A stretch of DNA of 33,741 bases from Actinomadura darangshiensis. GTDB taxonomy: Bacteria > Actinomycetota > Actinomycetes > Streptosporangiales > Streptosporangiaceae. The notes below the pieces were generated by a model, which saw nothing but the letters and a program-made list of their open reading frames with translations, was not told where the DNA came from and ran no database searches. Made by a program: the position numbers and the translations under genes. This document shows positions 22,280 to 33,300 of this stretch, in pieces. The stretch covers positions 1 through 33,741 of the forward strand of contig NZ_SMKY01000077.1 of NCBI RefSeq assembly GCF_004349235.1, in the 5' to 3' direction. Within the stretch, counting starts at the first letter, position 1. Each line of letters begins with the position of its first letter.

Positions 22280-22594
22280 GTGGCAGATCCGGGACAGGAC
22301 ATTCCGGGCGGCTTCGAGGTCGACCTGGGGGCGCTCTCGGCGGCCATCAGCAGCGTCACCGCGGAGCAGACGAACATCAGCGGCTCGCTGGACGAGATCA
22401 GGCTGAAGATGAACGGGCTGCCCGAGTCCTGGAACAGCCCCGCCTACAGCAGCTTCGACGAGGTCCGCGCGTGGTTCGGCACCGCGTCGACCAGCGTCCT
22501 GGACCTGCTCGGCGACCTCATCGTCCGGATGCAGACGTCCTACGACAACTACGCCGAGGCCGAAGGCACGAACGTCGGCAACCTCACGACATGA
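22280..22594 (+). CDS. WXG100-family protein (ESX substrate/partner 3)
   Basis: A 104-residue helical hairpin. Trp51 is in the turn LPESWNSPAYSSF (Trp-Asn-Ser in place of WXG), and the export motif is Tyr91-x3-Glu95 (YAEAE) after the second helix. The start is GTG 22280 behind gagaggagg. Its 104-residue length and motif positions match the second WXG100 of the cluster, suggesting the pair arose by duplication. It probably dimerises with the 161-residue protein encoded 29 bases downstream or the 208-residue protein upstream. Confidence 0.88.
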   Translation: MADPGQDIPGGFEVDLGALSAAISSVTAEQTNISGSLDEIRLKMNGLPESWNSPAYSSFDEVRAWFGTASTSVLDLLGDLIVRMQTSYDNYAEAEGTNVGNLTT

Positions 22595-22623
22595 CCGACG
22601 GCTGGTGAAGGGAGGTGCCCGCG

Positions 22624-23109
22624 GTGGCCGAAACCGGCGCGACGGACTACGACGCCGTCAAGAAGATCGCGATCGGGCCGACCGGGCTGCAGAGCACGGC
22701 GAAGCGGCTCCTGGCCCTCGCCCAGGAGGTGGCGGACGCCCTGTCCCGGGTCCAGACGACCCTGAACGGGCTCACCTCCGAGGGGTGGAGCGGCGGGACG
22801 CAGCAGGAGGCCGAGGACTTCAACCGGCGGTGGCTCGCGGTGATGAAGGAGCTGTTCGGCACCGAGGCCGATCCCGGCACGGGCGTGCTGAACGCCATCG
22901 CCTCCGGCGTCGGCGTCGCGGGCGACAACTACGCCAAGACCGAGTCCGGGCTGGCCGAGATCTGGAAGAAGTTCTCCTCCAACCTCCCGACCGCCGAGGA
23001 ACTCGCCGACGAGGACCTCGATGACGACGGCAAGAAGGACGAGCCGATCCGCGAGAAGCCCGAGGACGTCCTGGACACCAACAAGACCGCGATCACGGCC
23101 GACTACTGA
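22624..23109 (+). CDS. WXG100-like protein with charged tail (ESX substrate/partner 4)
   Basis: A 161-residue protein. The N-terminal hairpin has Trp55-Ser-Gly in LTSEGWSGGTQQEAEDF, and the export motif is Tyr103-x3-Glu107 (YAKTE). After the hairpin comes a charged tail of about 40 residues (ADEDLDDDGKKDEP and onward) not typical of the family. GTG 22624 is preceded by GGGAGG at a proper distance; the upstream GTG 22615 overlaps that site and is rejected. It is followed after 86 non-coding bases by eccC. It is the last small gene before the large secretion ATPase. Confidence 0.85.
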   Translation: MAETGATDYDAVKKIAIGPTGLQSTAKRLLALAQEVADALSRVQTTLNGLTSEGWSGGTQQEAEDFNRRWLAVMKELFGTEADPGTGVLNAIASGVGVAGDNYAKTESGLAEIWKKFSSNLPTAEELADEDLDDDGKKDEPIREKPEDVLDTNKTAITADY

Positions 23110-23195
23110 CGTGCGCCCGCCGCGCGGGCCGAGGGCCGTCCGCGCGGCCGCCGGCGCCCGCTCCCCGCAGACATCCCCTGAGGCAGCCGAAACCG

Positions 23196-26100
23196 ATGAG
23201 CAGGATCGCCTTTCACCGCCCCGCCCGGATGGCCCCGCCGCCCGTGCCGGAGGACAGGCTCAGCATCGCGGCACCGCCGCAGATGCAGCCGCAGAACACC
23301 ATGTCGAGCATGGTCATGCTCCTCCTCCCGCTGCTGACCAGCGTCAGCATGGCCGCGTACCTCGTCTCCACCGGACGCCGGTGGATGATCATTCTCGGGG
23401 TCGTGTTCGTGGTGTCGGCCGTGGGCCTGACCTCCGGCGTCCACATGCAGTCGCGCGGCCGCAACCGGCGGACGCGCGAGCGGCATCGCGAGCGCTACCT
23501 GGACTACCTCGCCGACCTGCGCGGGCAGGCGCGCGACGTCGCCCGCGTGCAGCGGTTCGCCGCCGCGTGGATCCATCCGAGCCCGGAACGGCTCTGGGCC
23601 ATCGCCGAGCGCCGCCGCCGCGTGTGGGAGCGGCGCCGCGGGGACCCCGACCACCTCCGCGTCCGGATCGGCACCGGAAGCGGGCCCCTGGCCCTGACCA
23701 TGACGACGAACAGGCGCTCCGACCCCGCGGTGGAGTACGACCCGCGGTCGCTGCACGCTGCGGAGGAGCTCGTCCGGACCCAGGGGACGGTCGAGGGCCA
23801 GCCGGCGTGGATCGACCTCGGCCGCGCCGGGGTGGTGAGCCTGCTCGGGCCGCCCGCGCAGACGGAGGCCGCGGCCGCCGCGCTGCTGTGCCAGCTCGCC
23901 GTCCTGCACGCGCCGGACGACGTGCGGCTCGCCGTCGTGACGGCCGGCGACCCGGCGTGGGAGTGGGCGAAGTGGCTGCCGCACACCTTCGAACCGGACG
24001 CCCGCGACCGGGGCGCCGAGGTGGTCCCGCTGGTCGCCGAACGCCTCGACGGGCTCGCCGACCATCTGGAGGCCGAACTGGACCGCGCCGTCGCGGCCCG
24101 CGCCGCGCGGGGCACCCGGCTGGTCTCCATGACCGCCGAGGAGCCCGCCGGGCGGCGCCTGGTGATGGTGCTGAACGGCTACGACCCGCGGACGGTGTGG
24201 GCGCGGTCGCCGCTCGTCGTCCGGCTGATCGCCGAGGCGGGGGCGCAGCTCGGCATCACGGTCGTGTGCGTCGTCACCGAGGAGGCGCACGAACCGGAGC
24301 GGGTGGACGTCCGGGTCCGGCTCGACGCGCGCGGCCGCGCGACCCTGGAGGGGCCGCACATCGGGCTCCGCGCCGACGTCAAGGACGTCACGGTGGACCG
24401 CCCGTCCCCGGCGCTGCGCTCCCGCATCGCCCGCGCGCTCGCGCCGCTGCGGCTGACGGGCGAGCAGGACCAGGTGCTGGCGCAGTCGGTGTCGCTGCCG
24501 GGCATGCTCGGCATCGGCGATCTGGCGACGCTCGACCCGAGCAGCGTCTGGCGGGCACCGGACGACGAGGAGCTGCTGCAGGCCCCCGTCGGCGTGTCCG
24601 GCGACGGCGAGGCGCTCGTCCTGGATCTGAAGGAGTCGGCGCAGGGCGGGATCGGGCCGCACGGCCTGGTCGTCGGCGCGACCGGCTCCGGGAAGAGCGA
24701 GCTGCTGCGCACGCTCGTCACCGGCCTCGCCACGCGGCACTCGCCGGAGCACCTCGGGTTCGTCCTGATCGACTTCAAGGGCGGCGCGACGTTCGCCGGG
24801 CTCACCGGGCTGCCGCACGTCGCGGGCCTGATCACGAACCTGAGCGACGAGCTGTCCCTCGTCGAGCGGGTGCGGGCCGCGCTCGCGGGCGAGCAGCAGC
24901 GCAGGCAGCGGCTGCTGCGCAGCGCGGGCGACGTCGACTCGATCCGCGACTACCAGCACCGGCGGGCGGCGGGCGCGACCGGCCCGGACGGCGCCCCGCT
25001 GCCGCCGCTGCCCTACCTGATGATCGTCGTCGACGAGTTCGGGGAGCTGCTGTCCCGGCGGTCGGATTTCATCGACCTGTTCGTGCAGATCGGCCGGGTG
25101 GGCCGCTCCCTCGGCATGCACCTGCTGCTGGCGACCCAGCGGCTGGAGGAGGGCCGCCTGCGCGGGCTGGAGTCCCACCTGTCCTATCGGATCGCGCTGC
25201 GCACGTTCAGCGCCGCCGAGAGCCGCGCGGTGCTCGGCACGCCCGACGCGTACCGGCTGCCGTCCATCCCCGGATCGGCCTACCTGAAGGTCGACGAGTC
25301 GGTGTACGAGCGCTTCCGCGTCGCGCACGTCTCCCGCCTCTACGAGGCCGCCGCGCCCGACGAGCGGCTCGCGGCGCCCGTCCGTCCGGTGCCTTACGGG
25401 CTGCGGACGCCGCCGGCCCCGGAGGAGGCCGCGCCGCGGCCCGCCCGGACGCCCGTGCCCGAGATCGGGACGACCGAGCTGGAGATGGTCGTGGAGCGCC
25501 TCGCGGCGGGCGGCGCCCCGACCCACCAGGTGTGGCTGCCGCCGCTGCCCGCCGCGTTCCCGCTCGACCCCCTGCTGGCCCCGGCGGCGCCCGTGGACGG
25601 CCGCGGCCTGCAGAGCCAGGGGTGGCCGAACCCGGGGGAGCTGAGCTTCCCGGTCGCGGTGGCGGACCTGCCCGAGCGGCAGGAGCAGCGCCCGTTCGTC
25701 CTCGACCTGGCCGGCCTGCACGGGCACCTCGCGCTCGTCGGCGCGCCGCAGAGCGGCAAGAGCACCTTCCTGCGCACCGCGATGATCAGCGCGATGCTCA
25801 CCCACACCCCGGACGAGCTGCAGTTCTACTGCGTCGACCTCGGCGGCGGCGGGCTGCAGAGGCTCGCCGGCGCCCCGCACGTGTCCGGGGTGGCCGCCCG
25901 CCGCGACCCCGAACGCGTCCGGCGGGTGCTGGCGGAGGTGTCCCGCCTGGTCGAACTGCGCGAGCGCATGTTCGCGGAACTGGGCGTCCAGTCGGCGGCC
26001 GACTTCCGCCGCATGCGCGGCGCGGGAGCGCTCCCGGCAGGGGTGCGCGCCGCCGACGTCGTCCTGGTCGTCGACAACTGGGGCGCGCTGCACGCCGAGC

Positions 26101-27323
26101 TGGACGACGCGAGCGCGATCGTCACCGACCTCGCCGGGCGCGGGCTCGGCGTCGGCGTGCATGTGATGCTGACCGCGGGCCGCTGGGCCGAACTGCGCCC
26201 GGCGCTGCGCGACGCCATCGGCGGCCGGCTCGAACTGCGGCTGAACGACGCCGCCGAATCGGAGATCAACCGCCGCGAGACCCGGCGGCTCGGCCGCACC
26301 CCGCCCGGGCGCGGGCTCGTGCCGCCGGGCGTCCCCGTCCACGTCCCGCTCCCGAGACTGGACGCCTCAGACGGCGTCGACGACCTCGCCGAGGCCCAGC
26401 GGAAGCTCGTCGCCGAGATCGCCGAATCCTGGCGGGGGGCCGCCGCCCCGCCGCTGAAGGTGCTGCCGCAGCGCGTCACCGTCGAGGAACTGGACGGGTT
26501 CGCCGCGGGCGACGACGTCCACGACCCCTGGGAGCGGGACGGCCGCGGCCTGGCCGGGAACGAGGTGCCCATCGGGCTGTCGCAGCGCGACGTGCGGCCG
26601 GTCGGCATCGACCTCACCGCCGGGCAGCCGCACTTCCTGGTCTTCGGCGACGCGGGCGCCGGGAAGACCTCGTTCCTGCGGGCCTGGATGCGCGGCGTGG
26701 CCCGCCGGAAGTCGCCGTGGGACGTGCGGTTCATCGTCGTCGACTACCGCCGCGGCCTCCTCGACACCGTGCCCGAGCCGTACATCGGCGCGCACGCGGG
26801 CAACGCCGAACTGGCCGAGGCGTTCGTCGACCAGGTCGTCGCGAAGCTGCGCGAGCGCATGCCGCCGGCCGACCTCGACTCCCGCCGGCTGCGCGACCGC
26901 GACTGGTGGCGGGGACCGGAGTTCTACCTCGTCGTCGACGACTACGACCTGGTCGCGGACGGTCCGGGACGCGGCCCCCTCGCCCCGCTCGGCGCGTTCG
27001 TCGGGCAGGGCGGGGAACTCGGCTTCCACGTCGTGCTCGCCCGGCGGGTCGGCGGCGCGTCCCGCTCCCTGATGGCCGACCCGCTGCTCGGCCGGCTGCG
27101 CGAGTTCGGCGCCGACGGGCTCGTCCTGTCCGGCGACCCCCGCGAGGGCGCACTGCTCGGCGAGCAGCGGGCGACGCAGCGGATCCCGGGGCGGGGCGTG
27201 CTCGTCCGCCGGAGGACGGAGCCGGAGTTGGTCCACGCCGCGATCGACGAGGAGACCGAGACGTTGACGCATGAGCCCCGGCCCGCCGAGTCCCCCGAGG
27301 AGGTGGGCGCATGGCCGATGTAG
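23196..27323 (+). CDS. eccC: Type VII secretion ATPase EccC (FtsK/SpoIIIE family)
   Basis: The 1375-residue motor of the secretion system. Two membrane helices near residues 37-80 are followed by a cytoplasmic stalk and three FtsK/SpoIIIE-type ATPase domains. Walker A motifs are GATGSGKS (494-501), GAPQSGKS (849-856) and GDAGAGKT (1151-1158). Walker B acids are Asp613-Glu614 in domain 1, Asp960-Asn961 in domain 2 and Asp1248-Asp1249 in domain 3, so only domain 1 keeps the classical Asp-Glu pair. This agrees with the known dominance of the first ATPase in EccC, while the other two bind ATP and substrate signal sequences. EccC is a single fused chain here rather than an EccCa/EccCb pair. It overlaps the next gene by 13 bases. 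Confidence 0.95.
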   Translation: MSRIAFHRPARMAPPPVPEDRLSIAAPPQMQPQNTMSSMVMLLLPLLTSVSMAAYLVSTGRRWMIILGVVFVVSAVGLTSGVHMQSRGRNRRTRERHRERYLDYLADLRGQARDVARVQRFAAAWIHPSPERLWAIAERRRRVWERRRGDPDHLRVRIGTGSGPLALTMTTNRRSDPAVEYDPRSLHAAEELVRTQGTVEGQPAWIDLGRAGVVSLLGPPAQTEAAAAALLCQLAVLHAPDDVRLAVVTAGDPAWEWAKWLPHTFEPDARDRGAEVVPLVAERLDGLADHLEAELDRAVAARAARGTRLVSMTAEEPAGRRLVMVLNGYDPRTVWARSPLVVRLIAEAGAQLGITVVCVVTEEAHEPERVDVRVRLDARGRATLEGPHIGLRADVKDVTVDRPSPALRSRIARALAPLRLTGEQDQVLAQSVSLPGMLGIGDLATLDPSSVWRAPDDEELLQAPVGVSGDGEALVLDLKESAQGGIGPHGLVVGATGSGKSELLRTLVTGLATRHSPEHLGFVLIDFKGGATFAGLTGLPHVAGLITNLSDELSLVERVRAALAGEQQRRQRLLRSAGDVDSIRDYQHRRAAGATGPDGAPLPPLPYLMIVVDEFGELLSRRSDFIDLFVQIGRVGRSLGMHLLLATQRLEEGRLRGLESHLSYRIALRTFSAAESRAVLGTPDAYRLPSIPGSAYLKVDESVYERFRVAHVSRLYEAAAPDERLAAPVRPVPYGLRTPPAPEEAAPRPARTPVPEIGTTELEMVVERLAAGGAPTHQVWLPPLPAAFPLDPLLAPAAPVDGRGLQSQGWPNPGELSFPVAVADLPERQEQRPFVLDLAGLHGHLALVGAPQSGKSTFLRTAMISAMLTHTPDELQFYCVDLGGGGLQRLAGAPHVSGVAARRDPERVRRVLAEVSRLVELRERMFAELGVQSAADFRRMRGAGALPAGVRAADVVLVVDNWGALHAELDDASAIVTDLAGRGLGVGVHVMLTAGRWAELRPALRDAIGGRLELRLNDAAESEINRRETRRLGRTPPGRGLVPPGVPVHVPLPRLDASDGVDDLAEAQRKLVAEIAESWRGAAAPPLKVLPQRVTVEELDGFAAGDDVHDPWERDGRGLAGNEVPIGLSQRDVRPVGIDLTAGQPHFLVFGDAGAGKTSFLRAWMRGVARRKSPWDVRFIVVDYRRGLLDTVPEPYIGAHAGNAELAEAFVDQVVAKLRERMPPADLDSRRLRDRDWWRGPEFYLVVDDYDLVADGPGRGPLAPLGAFVGQGGELGFHVVLARRVGGASRSLMADPLLGRLREFGADGLVLSGDPREGALLGEQRATQRIPGRGVLVRRRTEPELVHAAIDEETETLTHEPRPAESPEEVGAWPM

Positions 27324-30300
27324 ACGGCGACGGGAACGCCCCCGGCAGCTACACCTGGGAGGACTTCACCGAGAGCCTCGACCTCGACGCCATGATCGAG
27401 CTGGGCAACCAGTGGATCCTCCTCGGCGACGCGCTGTACGGCGGGCAGACGGGCATGGCCGCCGACGTGGCGGCCTTCGATTGGACCGGCACCACCGGGA
27501 CGACCGCGGAGAGCACCTGGACCTCCAACATGGGCCCGGTGGTCAACAACGCCGCGGAGGGGGCGTGGACGGTCGGCCAGAGCATCCACGCCTACGTCGA
27601 GGGCATCAAGGAGCAGGCCGGGAAGATGGCCGAGGAGGCCAACAAGCAGTACTTCACGATGATCTTCAGCTTCCTGCTGAACGTGGTGCTCCTGCCGCTC
27701 GGCATCGCGGCCTCCTTCATCGGCCTCGTCGCCCGCCTCATCGGCACCATCGTCAACGTCATCGGCCAGATCGCCACGCGGATGGGCTGGCTGGCCGCGT
27801 CGGCCGCCGAGTTCGCGGCCGGCGCGGTCGTCGGCGGCGTCACGACCTTCGGCATCGACATGGCCGCGCTCGGCCTCGGCACCGCCGCGGCCGGCGCCGA
27901 CTGGCACGTCGACTGGGGGCAGGAGGGCATCAACATCGGCATGGGCGCCGCGTTCGGCGGCGTCCTCGGCGGCATCCACGGCTGGGCCGCCAACCGCAAC
28001 AGGGTGCCGATCGTCATCCCGCCCCCCGGCCTGCGCAAGGGCGGGGGCAACGTCCCGGCGACCACTGCCCCGGGCGGCTCAGGCGGCCCCGGCAGGGGCG
28101 GCGGCCGGCCCGGCGACTCACGCCCCACGGTGACGGTGACGCCTGACCGGACCCCGATCAACCTGCGCGGCGACACCCCGGGCCAGTCGGGGAGCCGCGG
28201 CCCGGGCGGACCGCCCCCGAAGACCACCCCCGACAGGAGCGGGACGGCCGCGGCCAACTCGGCGCCCGTACGCGAGGCCGCGACGGACACGCCGGGCTCG
28301 GCGCCCGTACGCGAGGCCGCGACCGACACGCCGGGGTCGGCGCCCGTGCAGCGCCACGATGGCCCGCACGACTCGCCCGCCCTGAACGGGGCGAACCGGA
28401 ACGTGGCGGACCCGACGCCGACGCCGGTGCCGCCCGTCACCCGTCCACCGTCGCGCTCGCCCGCGCCCTCCACCTCGGAGGGGACGACACCCGCCGGCGG
28501 CGGCTCCCGCGGGCCCGGCGGGAACACGCCGGTCGTCACCCGGCCCGGGGAGCAGGACACGCCCGCCCCCCTCGGACCCCCGGCGCAGAAGCGGGGGAGC
28601 GGCGGGCAGGGCGGCTTCGAGGTGCACGTCGACATCCGCCGGCCCACGGACCCCGTCCCGGAGTCCTCGCAGCCGTCGTTCACCGGCCCCGGGCGCAGGC
28701 TCGGCGACGCCCCCGCGCCCGCGCCCGTCAAGCCGCCCGTGAAACCGGGCGACGGGACGGAGACCGGGGGCCCGCCCTCCCCGGGTTCCAGGGGGGACGA
28801 CGGGCAGGCGCCCCCGGTGCGGCCCGACTCCCAGACCACCCGCCTCACGCTGGACTTCCTACCGGGGAAGTCCGGCGACGCGTCCCCGAAGTCCTCGTCC
28901 GGAGGCGGGACGCCCGGCAGGACGGCCGGGGACGACGCCCCGCGCGTCACGGTCAAGGTCGAGCGGGTGACCGACCCGCAGGCGGGACCGCCCCGGAGCC
29001 CCTTTGAAGGCGAGGGCCGGACGCTCGACGGCGGAACGGTGCCCGGCCGCGGAGAACCGACGGTGCCGATCCGCGGCATCCCGGAGGACGAGCCCGGCCG
29101 GATCAACGTCTGGATCGAGGGCCAGGAGATCCGGGTGGGGCCGGGCGAACTCGGCAGTGGCACGTACGTCGTCCATCCGGGCGTGCGGAACTTCCATGTG
29201 ACGGACGGCGACGTCAGGGTCCACATCGGGCGGGACCAGCCCGACCCCGCGGCGACCCCGCAGGGCGGCCGGCAGACGCCCTTCGGCACCCCGGGGCGGC
29301 GGCTGGACGACGGCCGCGTGGTCCCTCCCGACGACTCGCCCGCGCCGCAGGGGGACTCCGGCGCCGCTCCCGCGTCCCCGCCGCCGAAACCGGCCAACGT
29401 CGAGTACGGCCAGCCGGTCACGTTCACGTTCGGCGACCGGCCCGGCGGGACGCCGCCCGGGGGTGCACCTCCCCGGACGTTCTCCGGCGACGGCCACGTG
29501 GTCGGCGGATCGAAGGCGCCTGAGCGCGGAACACCGTCCGAACACGCCGGCCAGGCCGCCCACGACCGGTCGGGGCCGGGGGACCAGGGGCCGCCGAAGT
29601 CCCCGCTCGACGGGCGGCGGGACGAGACGTCGTCGGGCCCGGCCACGGTCGAGAGGCCGGGACGCAACAGCGACACGCACACGGTGCCGGTGAAGAGGGA
29701 CGGCCGCTCGTCCTCGTCCTCGCCGTCCGGCGAGGGCAGGCGCTCGGGCGGCGGAGGGGCCGGCCACCGCCCCGGCGCCAGCACGATCGAGGTCCACCCG
29801 GTCCAGCAGCGCACACCCGTCTCGGACGACGGGACGCCCGTCGCCCAGATGGACGTCGGCATGCCCGAGCCGGCCGCGGCCCCCGCCTTCGCCCGTCCGG
29901 TGAACCGCGGAGGGCCCGGCGAGTCGGCGTTCACCGGCGACGGCCGGGTGCTCGGCGGCCCGGAAAGGGCCGTGCCGCCACGGGACGGGACATCGTCCGG
30001 CCCGGCCGGGACGGGCGGCGGCAAGCGCCCGCTCCCCTCGCAAGGCGGAGAAGGCGGCTCGTCCCCCGGAAAGGGCGGCTCGGGCCCGTCGAGGGACGGT
30101 TCACGAGAGCCATCGCCATCGCGCCCGTCGTCGTCTTCCTCGTCGTCGACCTCATCGAACTCGGGGGAGTCGAGCACATCCTCCATGCCGTCGCCGTCAC
30201 CCGTGGCCCCGGCCCCCGTGGACGACATCGCGCCACCCACAACGCAAGCCAAGCCCGCCGCGCTCGACACGCCTGCTGTGCAGGGGCCGCCTGCGGTGCA

Positions 30301-33300
30301 GGAGCCGGTCGGCGCGCTGCCGCATCAGTGGGCGGACGGAGGTGGCTTCGAGGTCCAGGTGGACATCCGACGCCCCGCTGCGCGACCCGGCACGCAGGCC
30401 ACCACGCGGCTCACCCTGGACTTCGTCCCGGCGGAGCCGGGCGTCACCTCGCCGCGGCCGCCGTCCGAGGCCGACCCCAATGCGGGCATCGCGGACATCA
30501 CGGTCCGGGTCGAGGAGGCGCAGCCGCGTCCGGCGCCGCCGCCGAGGCCGTTCACCGGGGATGGGCGGACGCTGGACGGGGGAGTCGTGCCCGCCCGCAC
30601 CGGGCCGAGCGTGCCGATCCGCGGGATGCCGCCGGACACACCCGGACGGATCCACATCTGGCACGACGGCCAGATCGTCGAGGTGGCGCCGGGCCGGTTG
30701 GAGAACGGCAGGTTCGTCGTCCATCCGGGCGTGCGGAACTTCGAGCTGACGGACGGCACGATCACGGTTCCGGTCGGAGTGGGGCGAACGGCCGACGACC
30801 CGGCGGCGAACGCCGGGAGCGGCCCGCGGTCACCCTTCGACGGCCCGGGGCGGCGCCTGCGCGACGGACGGCAGATCGGCCAGGTGGTGCCCGTGCCGCC
30901 GCCGCGCGAACAGCAGGCCGCCCCCGGCTCCCCGCCGCCGGAGCCCGCCCGCGTCGAGTACGGTCAGCCCGTCACGTTCACCTTCGCCGACGAGGCGGCC
31001 GAGCCCGTGCCCCCGGCGACGGTGCCGGTGGAGGGCCGTCCGCTGGGCGGGCCGGAGACCCCCGCACGCGGGACGCCGTCCGAGCACGCGGGCCAGGCCG
31101 CGCACGACAGGTCGGGGGAGAAGGATCCGCTGGAGTTCCCGGCCGACAGGCCGCGGGACAGAACGTCGGCGGGTCCGGCCGCGGCGCGGAAGCCGGGGCG
31201 CAGCGGCGCCCCCCACACGGTCGCGTCGGACGAGGGACGTTCGTCCACGCCTCCGGCGTCGGGCCGGCGCCCCGGCGCGAGCACGGTGGAGCTCCAGCCG
31301 GTTCAGCAGCAGGCTCCGTTGCCGAACACCGGGACGCCGGTCATCCGGGTGGACGTCGGTCTTCCCGAGCCGACTCCCGCCTTCGCCCGGCCGGTGAACC
31401 GCGGGCAGGCGGGGGAGCCGGTCTTCTCGGGCGAGGGCCGCACGCTCGGTGGCTCGCAGAAGCCCGCGCCCCAGGGGGAAGGGACGTCCGTCAAGCAGTC
31501 CTCGGAGCCGAAGGCGCCCGCGCAGGGTTCCGAGGGTGGCAGCACGTCCACGACCGGACGGCCTGTGGAGGGTGCGCCGGCCTCTGCGGGACGGAGCGAG
31601 CCGTCCGGCAGGCGGCAGGCGGACCCGGCGCGGGAGGCCGCCCTCGAAGGTGCCCTGCTGGCGGACGCCGCCGAGGCGGCGAGGGCTCGGCGGGACGCTC
31701 TCTGGACGGCCTATCTGCAGGCGGATGCCGATCACACGTCCGGGGTGGAGTCCTCGAACACGGGTGCCCGGGTCGACGATCTCGGTACCCGCGTGCAGAT
31801 CGCCGCCCTCGAGGAGGAGGCCGCGCGGGCCGGGGCCGAGGCGGCCGGGCGTCCGCCCGTGCAACCGCCGCGCACCGACGTTCCCACCGTGCGGCTCTCC
31901 GGCGACTACGATCCCGCGTCCTCCACGCTGCAGTTGGGCCGACGTCCACGCGATGCCGCGGACACGCGCCGGTGGATCGGCCGCAACACCGCCTACGAGC
32001 CGGGGGACCCGGTGGAACTGGTCGTTCCGGGCGCCGCGTCGAACCCTGAAGCCATCGCGCCGTTCGCGGAGGACCTGGCCACCGGCCTCGGCGGACCGGT
32101 GCGAATCGTCACCGACCCGGCGACGGGCGCGGGGATCACGATCCCGCCGCGCCGCGAGCCGTCCGTGGCCGAATCTCCGGCGGGGTCCGATGTGTCCACG
32201 CCGCCGGAGCGGTCCGGCGGGTCGCGTTTCCCGACGCGATCGCCCGCCACGACCGAGCATCCGCAGGCCGCGACGCCGGAACTCGCCGACTACTTCCGGC
32301 GGCAGGAGGACGCGGACGCGGCGTGGCAGACGTGGGGAGATCTGGCGGCGGAACTCCAGTTCGCCCGTGCGGCCCAGGCGTCCGGCACGGGCGGCACCTA
32401 CATCGATGCCGAGGTGAACGCCCTAGAGGACGCGCTGGTCGAGGCTGAGATCGACGCCGGGCTCGCGGACATCGGGGCCTCCATCGCGGCGGAGCAGGCC
32501 ACCGAGGCGCAGATCCGGCGGCATGGGCCCGGTACTGCCGCCGCCGATCCGGGCCCGCGTGCACCGGGGCGGTTTCCGGCCGCCCTCGATACGGTCACGC
32601 CCCCGGCGGAGACGGCTCGGGACGGCGGTGTCCTCGTCGTCCACGGCGAGCTCGACGCCGGCGCCGGGACGCTGACCGAGGACGGCCGCCCGCTCGACCT
32701 GGACGGGACGGTCGCGTGGATCACCGGGAACCCGGCGTACTCGTCCGGAATGCCGGTGTCCCTGGTGACGCCCGGAGGCGGGAGGCCGGTGGCCGAGGGC
32801 GAGCCGTCCTTCGCCGGCGACCTCGCCACCCGGCTGGGCGCGGACGTGCTGGTCGTCGATCCGGCCACCGGCGACGGCGTCCTCCACGTACCGCCCGCCC
32901 GGCCGGACGTCGACACGGACACGCCCGCGACGGCGCCGGAGTCGGTGCCGCTGCCGGAGTCGGTGGGGTCGGTATCCGAATCGGGGGAGGCGGTACCAGA
33001 GCCGGTGGTGACGGTGGCCGAGCCGGTGGCGGCGGTGCCGCCTGCCGAGGATCCGCCTGGGACGGCGCCGCCGCGGCGGTCGCCGTGGTACCTCGACGTC
33101 AGCGCGATGGGCGAGGCGACGATCGAGAGGGTCGACCGGTGGACCCCGGCGGAGATCCAGAACCGGGCCGGCCAGGTCGGGAACGCGGTCGCACGGCCCG
33201 AGGACGGCCCGCGGCTCGCCGCCGGTATCCGGGACGGGCTGGGTGCGGTGCTCGCCAACGAGGGAACTTCCGAGGCGGATATCGCGAAATGGCAGGACCT

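Noticed and set aside
28261..28338. CRISPR-like direct repeats
   Set aside because: The two 39-base units are contiguous with no spacers, keep the reading frame and encode a linker peptide, so they are coding repeats.
27592..30270. 892-codon frame on the minus strand
   Set aside because: It lies fully antisense to the open giant gene. Its translation is low-complexity Pro/Ser/Gly sequence without domains, as expected from the mirror frame of GC-rich coding DNA.
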